From Bacillus methanolicus (lineage in GTDB: Bacteria; Bacillota; Bacilli; Bacillales; Cytobacillaceae): a stretch of DNA of 64,000 nucleotides. Under the pieces are notes generated by a model. That model did no database searches and had not been told where the DNA came from. It worked only from the letters and a program-made list of their open reading frames with translations. The DNA lies in assembly GCF_008764295.1 (NCBI RefSeq), contig NZ_VTQX01000007.1:62001-126000 (forward strand). The letters run 5' to 3'. Position numbers and translations under genes: made by a program. Below, piece by piece: positions 48,706 to 54,534 of the stretch (position 1 is its first letter; every line of letters begins with the position of its first letter).

Positions 48706-48978
48706 TTGGAAAAGGAGAGTATTCAAAAAGAAGAATTACTTGAAAAATTAACCGAAATTTATGATCAGTTGGAGGAACTTGAAAAAACACTTGATACAAA
48801 TTTAGCGGAAAACCGAAAAAAAGCGATAAATGATCAGTTTACAAGATTAATGAGTCTTGAGAGCCGTATTACAAGACTTGAAAATGCATGTAACAGTGGG
48901 CCTTTAAAATTTATTGAAAAGAAACGGAAGGGAGAAGCGGTTCAAGGACAGAACATGAAACTTGAACTTGGCTACTAA
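48706..48978 (+). CDS. Small coiled-coil protein, unknown function
   Basis: A 90-residue, glutamate- and lysine-rich helical protein with a strong heptad pattern over residues 5-65 (KLTEIYDQLEELEKTLDTN and LMSLESRITRLENAC), so a coiled coil. I chose the TTG at 48706, eight bases after GAGGAGG; the frame is open back to 48595 but that part lacks a start with RBS. By position it could correspond to yppD of B. subtilis, but I do not recall that sequence well enough to name it. A terminator follows before yppE. Confidence 0.7.
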   Translation: MEKESIQKEELLEKLTEIYDQLEELEKTLDTNLAENRKKAINDQFTRLMSLESRITRLENACNSGPLKFIEKKRKGEAVQGQNMKLELGY

Positions 48979-48993
48979 TCAAAATACAATAAC

Positions 48994-49027
48994 AATAAAG
49001 TAGCGCTGTGCTGCTTTATTTTTTTTA
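48994..49027 (+). terminator. Terminator before yppE
   Basis: AATAAAGTAGC and GCTGCTTTATT form an 11-bp stem with one G-T pair and a run of eight T. Confidence 0.85.
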
Positions 49028-49043
49028 GAGGAGAGAAAAGATA

Positions 49044-49403
49044 TTGAGTACTAGCTTATTAGCTTTAACTAATAAATTATTGGGATTTACTGAACAAATT
49101 CTTGAAAAATTTGAAGAGGTTAAGGAAACGAAGGAAAAAGGCGACTTTTATAAAGAGGTAAAACCTTTTGCAGATCAGGTAAGGGAAGTAAAAGATGAGT
49201 GGGAAATACTAGCAAAAGAATGGATTGAGGCGGAAAATCCTAAATATTTACATGTAAAACAAATTGAATCAGCCTCTGAACAGATGGAACTGCTCTCGGT
49301 TCAAGCGTTTTTTCCTGAAACAAGCAGAACTCGATTTATAAACTATTGGCAATCTGTTCGCTTTGTTTTGACGTCATTAAAGGATTTATTAGAAAAAGAA
49401 TAA
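49044..49403 (+). CDS. yppE: YppE, DUF1798 protein
   Basis: A 119-residue, wholly helical protein matching the DUF1798 family of small four-helix proteins. Visible blocks are KPFADQVREVKDEWEILAKEW and FINYWQSVRFVLTSLKDLL near the C-terminus. Function unknown. The TTG at 49044 follows AGAGGAGAG. Its end is convergent with yppF, with a shared hairpin between. Confidence 0.85.
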   Translation: MSTSLLALTNKLLGFTEQILEKFEEVKETKEKGDFYKEVKPFADQVREVKDEWEILAKEWIEAENPKYLHVKQIESASEQMELLSVQAFFPETSRTRFINYWQSVRFVLTSLKDLLEKE

Positions 49404-49404
49404 C

Positions 49405-49434
49405 CGGGAGAAGCCTAGATCCTGGAATCTCCCG
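49405..49434. terminator. Hairpin between convergent yppE and yppF
   Basis: CGGGAGA and TCTCCCG form a 7-bp GC-rich stem with a 16-base loop that could be partly closed. T-runs are weak on both sides. Confidence 0.5.
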
Positions 49435-49443
49435 TTAGGCAAT

Positions 49444-49647
49444 TTAAGATTGGGGTTGAGTCTCTGTCTTATGATGAGGCAGTTTAGCTCCTTGAGATTC
49501 AAGCTCACGAACTAGTTTTTTATACTCACTCGATGTGATTTCATTAGATACATAAGCCTTTTTGGCGAAATCTAACAATTCATTTACATCTTCAGCTTGA
49601 TACTGTTTGTGGATTGAAAACTTTTCCTTTAGCTCGTGAACGAACAT
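49444..49647 (-). CDS. yppF: YppF family protein
   Basis: A 67-residue protein on the minus strand with the block QYQAEDVNELLDFAKKAYV and a short YKKLVRELESQGA helix, as in YppF of B. subtilis (about 62 residues). No function known. The ATG at 49647 follows GGGGAGGAATATGG. It is convergent with yppE. Confidence 0.8.
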   Translation of the reverse strand: MFVHELKEKFSIHKQYQAEDVNELLDFAKKAYVSNEITSSEYKKLVRELESQGAKLPHHKTETQPQS

Positions 49648-50018
49648 CCATATTCCTCCCCTTTTTTATCTTATGCTTATCCTATTTCTACACTTTATCG
49701 TAACATAAAATTAAATGGTCTTTTAATTTTTCGAAAATTTAGACTTCAGACATTAACCTGCATATTTAGACATTAATGAGACTTTGTTAAAGAGCTCTAA
49801 CTTAACACCGGCATATAAGTTTAAGGAAAAGGCTGGAATTGTCACAACATAGGCAGATCAATCATAAATTATCATGATGAGTCATTCTTTTTTTGTTAAG
49901 GGAAGATATATTAATTTACACGAGTTTATTTTCAATCGGGGAAACGCGAGAAGTGGGGACACAGCAATCTTTCAAGTAGTTAAGAAGGGGATTCGCCCCA
50001 GTTAACGAAAAAACATTT

Positions 50019-50047
50019 CATGCGAAATCTTGTTTTCGCATGGTTTT
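50019..50047 (+). terminator. Terminator-like hairpin upstream of yppG
   Basis: CATGCGAAA and TTTCGCATG form a perfect 9-bp stem followed by GTTTTT. There is no gene just upstream on the plus strand; in 49648-50018 I see only a short GGGG/CCCC hairpin near 49987. It could be an attenuator in the yppG leader. Confidence 0.55.
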
Positions 50048-50079
50048 TAGTAGTATGAAGGTAAGGAGGGGAGATATAA

Positions 50080-50622
50080 ATGTTTGGTCAAACAAATACA
50101 AATCAAGCTTATTATCAAGCTCCGCCTCATCGTTTTCCATCTTCATGGCCAATCCAGCAAGGGCAAGGGTGGCAAAATACTGTCCGCAATCAAAACTATT
50201 ATTACTCGCTATATGGAAATCAAGGATGGCAAGCTTATGGTCAAATGAATCAAAGCCAACAGTATCCGTATGGACACATGAACGCCGGCCAATATCCTCC
50301 AACCCAAGGAGAAGTACCATTTGCACAGGAACAACCTTATCCTGTTGAATCTATTTTGCAAAATCCACTTCAACCTAAGAAAAATCAAGGAGGGACGAAT
50401 CCCTATATGGGATATATGAATCCATATATGCATCCATATCCTAAGCCGGGGATCGGTGGAAATAGACCACCTTCTGGCATTAGTTCTTTTATGAATTCTT
50501 TTAAGCAGCAAGATGGCTCATTAGATTTTAATAAAATGATTGATACAGCTGGACAAATGATGAATGCAGTAAATCAAGTTTCAGGATTGGTAAAAGGCTT
50601 GGGAGGAATCTTTAAAGTCTAG
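50080..50622 (+). CDS. yppG: YppG-like Tyr/Gln/Pro-rich protein
   Basis: A 180-residue protein of low complexity, rich in Tyr, Gln, Asn, Pro and Gly (NQNYYYSLYGNQGW, NPYMGYMNPYMHPYP), with a C-terminal ordered block SSFMNSFKQQDGSLDFNKMI followed by a short helix and GLVKGLGGIFKV. This composition resembles spore coat-associated proteins, and the C-terminal block fits the YppG family. The ATG at 50080 follows AAGGAGGGGAG. A coat role is inference only. Confidence 0.8.
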   Translation: MFGQTNTNQAYYQAPPHRFPSSWPIQQGQGWQNTVRNQNYYYSLYGNQGWQAYGQMNQSQQYPYGHMNAGQYPPTQGEVPFAQEQPYPVESILQNPLQPKKNQGGTNPYMGYMNPYMHPYPKPGIGGNRPPSGISSFMNSFKQQDGSLDFNKMIDTAGQMMNAVNQVSGLVKGLGGIFKV

Positions 50623-50635
50623 CATTTTAAAGGGG

Positions 50636-50663
50636 TAAAAAAGCGACCTAAGATCGTTTTTTT
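50636..50663 (+). terminator. Terminator after yppG
   Basis: AAAAAAGCGA pairs with TCGTTTTTTT across a 7-base loop. Confidence 0.6.
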
Positions 50664-50664
50664 C

Positions 50665-50707
50665 GACTGTAGGTAAACTCTTGATGAAATCAAGTTTGCC
50701 TACAGTC
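50665..50707. repeat. Long hairpin beside the decayed transposase
   Basis: GACTGTAGGTAAACT..TTGAT pairs with ATCAAGTTTGCCTACAGTC. It is related to the hairpin at 25132-25173; both have the order TGTAG, AAACTC, AGTTT, CTACA. Hairpins of this kind are often linked to IS1182-type elements in Bacillus. Confidence 0.6.
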
Positions 50708-50739
50708 TTTATAGTAAAAACCATCAGAAGCTGATAGAG

Positions 50740-50978
50740 CGGTACAACTGGGGAGATTATGTAGAAGAAGCTGAATACCTTTGTCACACAAATGAAGAAA
50801 GACATGTACGCACGTCGTAAAAAGTCGATTGAACAAGTCTTTGCTGATGCAAAAAAAGGATGGTATACGATGGACAACTCACAAAGGAGGATTAAAAAAC
50901 AAGTCCGTGCAGGCGATGCTTACTTTTAATGCCATGAACTTAAAGAAATTGGCTAATTGGACTTTTCAACTTGTTTGA
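50740..50978 (+). pseudogene. IS1182-family transposase, decayed C-terminal fragment
   Basis: Three frames in succession encode pieces of one transposase C-terminus. The first gives WGDYVEEAEYLCHT, the second KDMYARRKKSIEQVFADAKK, the third MLTFNAMNLKKLANWTFQLV and a stop at 50976-50978. Their order and spacing match the end of IS1182-type transposases (ARRKxxIExVFADAK with its catalytic glutamate, then AMNLKKLANW). At least two frameshifts and the loss of the rest make it non-functional. It shows that an insertion sequence once sat between yppG and the small heat-shock gene. Confidence 0.8.
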
Positions 50979-51242
50979 GTAGGACTTAAACGAGTTGATT
51001 GAAGTGAAAGGTGTTTGATTCTATACGGACAGGAGGGGAAAGCGTGAAGGACTCCAGTGCGAATAAGCTTCTAATTTAACTGACTGGAACAGATGTGGTC
51101 TGCAAGAGTTCAATCCGATTAATAGCGATAAGACCAGCTGCTGGAACCAACGTCATTTGCTTTCGATCAGACAGAGCCTGAGGTTAGCAGCTCTAGAAAT
51201 TCTGTAAAAAAGACTGCTGAAAACTTTTTCAGTGGTTTTATT

Positions 51243-51335
51243 TGCGGAAACAGGTGAGCCCTCACAGGGAAGTGACAGCACCTAGAGGCTCACCGCCCGC
51301 CTCCCGGAAAGCAAGCGTCTGGAGCGGAAATCAAC
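51243..51335. repeat. Dispersed GC-rich intergenic repeat, copy 3
   Basis: Contains GGTGAGCCCTCACAGGGAAG, GAGGCTCACCGCCCGCCTCC and GGAGCGGAAATCAAC. It is the best preserved of three related patches (others at 16031 and 19563). It resembles non-coding repeats found between genes in many Bacillus genomes. The rest of 50979-51417 shows no gene. Confidence 0.5.
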
Positions 51336-51417
51336 GGATGTTAACGGCAATTCCATCCCAAAATACCAATAGACAAAGAGAGGCGTGACTCTCGATGCTT
51401 TTGTCGATAATCTGATA

Positions 51418-51441
51418 CGACCTTCTTTAGGTCGCTTTTTT
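51418..51441 (+). terminator. Terminator-like hairpin
   Basis: CGACCT and AGGTCG form a 6-bp stem with a 5-base loop followed by TTTTTT, reading on the plus strand. No plus-strand gene lies just upstream, so it may belong to the lost insertion sequence. Confidence 0.55.
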
Positions 51442-51451
51442 ATGTTTATAT

Positions 51452-51922
51452 CTATTGTTCTCCGTCACTAATAAAAATTTGCTTCCCTTTTGGCTTCGGA
51501 ACTCGAATTTTTAACAGTCCATCTTGATAACTCGCTTTTACACTGGCTTCGTCGATTATGTGTCCAAGATATATGTTGCGGCTAAGTTGTTGTGTAGATT
51601 GACTTTTTTTGAAATAATTCTTTTTCTCATCTTCTTCGATGACCATTTCCACGTTTTTTACTGAAATGGTAATCGAACGCTCAAGAACATCAATATTAAT
51701 TTGTTCCTTTTTTACCCCTGGAAGCTCCGCTGTAATGATAATTTTTTCATCTAGTTCTTTTACCTGGACAGGAAAACTGCTGAAGGGCATTTGAAAAAAT
51801 TCATCCATACTTTGAAGAAAGCCTTTTACAGGTCTTTTGTGAAAAAAATCATTCATGAGATTTCGAAAATCACCGAAAGGATCCTGATAATGATCCGGCT
51901 CTTTTGGAAGCTTTGAAGACAT
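51452..51922 (-). CDS. Hsp20 / alpha-crystallin small heat-shock protein
   Basis: An ATP-independent holdase chaperone. The 156-residue product has a variable N-terminal arm rich in Phe and Met (residues 1-55), an alpha-crystallin domain with ITAELPGVKKEQINIDV near residue 67 and the closing motif ASYQDGLLKIRVPKP near 132, and a short C-terminal tail KGKQIFISDG. I chose the ATG at 51922, nine bases after GAGAGGAG. No CIRCE element is seen upstream. It is divergent from hcp across 200 bases. Confidence 0.92.
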   Translation of the reverse strand: MSSKLPKEPDHYQDPFGDFRNLMNDFFHKRPVKGFLQSMDEFFQMPFSSFPVQVKELDEKIIITAELPGVKKEQINIDVLERSITISVKNVEMVIEEDEKKNYFKKSQSTQQLSRNIYLGHIIDEASVKASYQDGLLKIRVPKPKGKQIFISDGEQ

Positions 51923-52049
51923 CGTGCACAACTCCTCTCAAAAAATGGTCAGTATAGTATATTCAGTTATGACAGAGCTGTTAAAAAATTTATTGCTGAA
52001 TACGTGACAAACAAGTAGGAAGGGAACAAATTCTGAACAATCTATGAAA

Positions 52050-52093
52050 TGTGATTTGGCTCACTTAATTATATGTAGAGGAAAGGTTATGCT
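52050..52093 (+). promoter_or_regulatory. Crp/Fnr-type operator and class II promoter of hcp
   Basis: TGTGATTTGGCTCACT at 52050-52065 matches the TGTGA-N6-TCACA consensus in nine of ten positions. Its centre lies 41.5 bases before 52099, and TATGCT at 52088-52093 is then the -10 box. This is the geometry of class II activation. The likely regulator is encoded at 53644-54336, whose recognition helix has the ETVSR motif. Confidence 0.65.
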
Positions 52094-52129
52094 GATACCG
52101 TATTATTTAAGAGAGAGGGGAATTAAATA

Positions 52130-53419
52130 ATGTTTTGTTATCAATGTGAACAAACACCTACAGGTGGATGTAAGGTTGTAGGTGTTTGTGGGAAAGATGA
52201 AACGATCGCTAGTTTGCAAGATACGATCGTATTTGGATTAAAAGGAATTGCTGCTTACCGTACTCATGCCAATCAATTAGGGGCTACTGATTCATTTGTC
52301 GATACGACAACACATGAAGCCCTCTATATGACCTTAACGAACTCGAACTTTAATGTTCAAGAGCATATTGAAATGGCGATGAAAGTTGGTCAAGCTGCTG
52401 TCAGGATCATGGAGGTTTTGGATGAAGCGCATACGAAAAGATTAGGAATTCCAAATCCCATCAGAGTGTCCCAAAATAAGGTGGAAGGAAAAGCGATTCT
52501 TGTAACGGGACATAATCTCTTTGCACTGGAAGAGTTGCTGAAGCAAACTGAAGGTAAGGGAATCAATATTTATACGCACTCTGAAATGCTCCCTGCACAC
52601 GGTTACCCTGCATTGAAAAAATATTCCCATTTAAAAGGTAATTTAGGTAAGGCATGGTATGATCAAAGAAGATTATTTGAAAAATTCAATGGAGCGATTC
52701 TTGCGACGACAAATTGTGTCATGCCGATAAAAGGAAGCTATGCAGATAGAATGTTTTCATATGAAGTTGCCGGACTTGAAAATGTTCAAAAAATTGTCAA
52801 TGATGATTTTACACCATTGATCGAGAGAGCATTGGAGCTTCCGGAGGCTTATATTGACTCAGAGGAAACTTTATTAACGGGTTTTCATCATGAAACAGTG
52901 TTAGGACTTGCCCCTGAAGTCATAGCTGCGGTGAAGGAAGGGAAGATCAAACGGTTTTTTGTGATTGCTGGATGTGATGCACCAGGTCAGGGAGGCGAAT
53001 ATTACCGCGAATTGGCTACCTCCCTACCGCCAGAGACAGTTATCTTGACTACCTCTTGTGGAAAATTCCGTTTCAATGATGTGGATTACGGAACAGTACC
53101 AGGGACAGATATTCCACGGTACATAGATCTTGGTCAATGTAATAACTCTGGCTCAACTGTTAAAATTGCAAAAGCTCTAGCAGATGCATTTGAATGTGAA
53201 ATTAATGAGTTGCCAGTTAGTATTGTTCTTTCATGGTTTGAACAAAAAGCTGTTGCAATTCTGCTTGGTTTATTTAGTCTTGGCATTCAGGATATTCGCA
53301 TCGGGCCGAAACCGCCAGAATTTATTTCAGAGGGAGTAATGAATGTTCTACAAGAAACCTTTAATTTGAAATTAATTGGAACAGCTCAGGAAGACATGGC
53401 AGAAATGCTTGCTAAATAA
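52130..53419 (+). CDS. hcp: Hybrid cluster protein, short form
   Basis: Iron-sulfur-oxygen cluster protein associated with nitric oxide and hydroxylamine detoxification under anaerobic or nitrosative conditions. The 429-residue product has the N-terminal four-cysteine cluster motif (CYQCEQTPTGGCKVVGVC). The hybrid cluster ligands are visible in ATTNCVMP, IAGCDAPGQGG, TTSCGKF, DLGQCNNSG and SWFEQKAVAIL. It is about 120 residues shorter than the common form, lacking part of the first helical bundle, as in the short (class III) Hcps. ATG at 52130 after GAGAGGGG. Not part of this region in B. subtilis, so acquired or lost between lineages. Confidence 0.95.
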   Translation: MFCYQCEQTPTGGCKVVGVCGKDETIASLQDTIVFGLKGIAAYRTHANQLGATDSFVDTTTHEALYMTLTNSNFNVQEHIEMAMKVGQAAVRIMEVLDEAHTKRLGIPNPIRVSQNKVEGKAILVTGHNLFALEELLKQTEGKGINIYTHSEMLPAHGYPALKKYSHLKGNLGKAWYDQRRLFEKFNGAILATTNCVMPIKGSYADRMFSYEVAGLENVQKIVNDDFTPLIERALELPEAYIDSEETLLTGFHHETVLGLAPEVIAAVKEGKIKRFFVIAGCDAPGQGGEYYRELATSLPPETVILTTSCGKFRFNDVDYGTVPGTDIPRYIDLGQCNNSGSTVKIAKALADAFECEINELPVSIVLSWFEQKAVAILLGLFSLGIQDIRIGPKPPEFISEGVMNVLQETFNLKLIGTAQEDMAEMLAK

Positions 53420-53426
53420 GATAAAT

Positions 53427-53468
53427 AAAAAACATCCGCTAGTTTGTTTTGCTGGCGGATGTTTTTTA
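53427..53468 (+). terminator. Terminator after hcp
   Basis: AAAAAACATCCGC and GCGGATGTTTTTT form a perfect 13-bp stem. Confidence 0.93.
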
Positions 53469-53589
53469 TGGAAGGAATTTATTTTTATTTTAGTTATGTC
53501 TTGTGTAGCGCTTTGGTACCTTGTGCCTGATTAGTCAATGAAAACTTCAATCGCAATGGGTTTTCTCTATGACAGAAAGTCTTTTCATG

Positions 53590-53645
53590 ACTTTACTTCA
53601 TCCACAAAGCAGCCATTCGAGCTTTTTGAAGGTGTGCGTTTTTTT
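53590..53645. repeat. Dispersed intergenic repeat (TGAGCACG family), partial copy
   Basis: Contains CTTTACTTCATCC, CATTCGAGCTTT and GAAGGTGTGCG, in the same order as the copies at 60241 and, in part, 22571. Confidence 0.4.
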
Positions 53646-54336
53646 AGATGAGTTCATCCATTAGGATGTCTGGATCTAAAAGTAAATTCCCTTTGTTATC
53701 AACTTCGATCTTGCCTTCTTTTTTCATTTTTGTTAATGTTCGGCTAACTGTTTCACGCGTTGTTCCAATCATATTGGCTAAGTCACGATTTGTAAATTCT
53801 CCTTTTAGGAGAATGGAGCCGTTTTCTAATTCTTGTCCATGGTTTTTTCCTAGCCTTATAAGGAGTTTGACAATTTGTTCATAAGTGTTATTGATAATTT
53901 GCGATTCTAACCGCTCTTGTAATTCCACAATCTTTTCACCGAGAACTTTAAAGACTTTGATTGATAATTGGGGATTTTCAATTAAGACGTTCTCAAACTT
54001 TGATATTGGAACCACTACTAATACAGCATCGTCTATTGCCTCAGAAAAAGCAGGATAGCCACCTTTTCTAAAGAAGCCAACATGGGGAAACATATCTCCT
54101 TTTTTTAAGAAAGCAACAATTTGTTCTTTACCTGTTACATCACTTTTGTAAATTTTTATTTTCCCTTCATAAATAAAATAAACATTTTCCAATGGATCGT
54201 CCTGCATGAAAACGAATGTTCCTTTTTTCCATTCCCTTGAAATTGAAATGTTAACAATTTTTGTTAATTCTTCCTCGTTCAAGTCACGAAAAAGTGTAAA
54301 CTTCGATAATATGTTTTTTATATCTTCATGTTTCAT
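53644..54336 (-). CDS. Crp/Fnr-family transcriptional regulator without cysteines
   Basis: A 230-residue regulator with an N-terminal cyclic-nucleotide-binding-type beta-roll (residues 20-120), a long dimer helix and a C-terminal winged helix. The recognition helix TNRDLANMIGTTRETVSR carries the E-x-x-S-R residues that read TGTGA half sites. There is no cysteine in the protein, so it cannot hold an iron-sulfur cluster like Fnr; a haem- or ligand-sensing role, or redox sensing by other means, is possible. ATG at 54336. It is convergent with hcp, which has a matching operator. Confidence 0.88.
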   Translation of the reverse strand: MKHEDIKNILSKFTLFRDLNEEELTKIVNISISREWKKGTFVFMQDDPLENVYFIYEGKIKIYKSDVTGKEQIVAFLKKGDMFPHVGFFRKGGYPAFSEAIDDAVLVVVPISKFENVLIENPQLSIKVFKVLGEKIVELQERLESQIINNTYEQIVKLLIRLGKNHGQELENGSILLKGEFTNRDLANMIGTTRETVSRTLTKMKKEGKIEVDNKGNLLLDPDILMDELI

Positions 54337-54475
54337 ACTACACCTCTAATTGATTTCATCTACTTCCATTGTACAAGAAATAACCCGTTATTTCTAAATT
54401 CTTTGCGGACGTTTTTTTACAATTTTGCTTCCATAAAAAATTGCCAATAAAAAATAGTAGAAAATTCTTTTTTTG

Positions 54476-54496
54476 CGAACGTTTATTCGCTAGAAT
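54476..54496 (+). promoter_or_regulatory. LexA-like box in the mrfAB promoter
   Basis: CGAACGTTTATTCG at 54476-54489 matches the Bacillus LexA (DinR) consensus CGAAC-N4-GTTCG in nine of ten positions. TAGAAT at 54491-54496 is a likely -10 box, so the site would lie in the spacer. A related sequence, TTCTTTGCGGACGTTT, occurs about 65 bases upstream. Confidence 0.6.
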
Positions 54497-54534
54497 AAAA
54501 GGATAATACATGCTTTTAATTTGAGGTGAGGGCA

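Noticed and set aside
50019..50060. Riboswitch upstream of yppG
   Set aside because: Only one simple hairpin with a T-run is seen; there is no multi-helix core resembling a known riboswitch.
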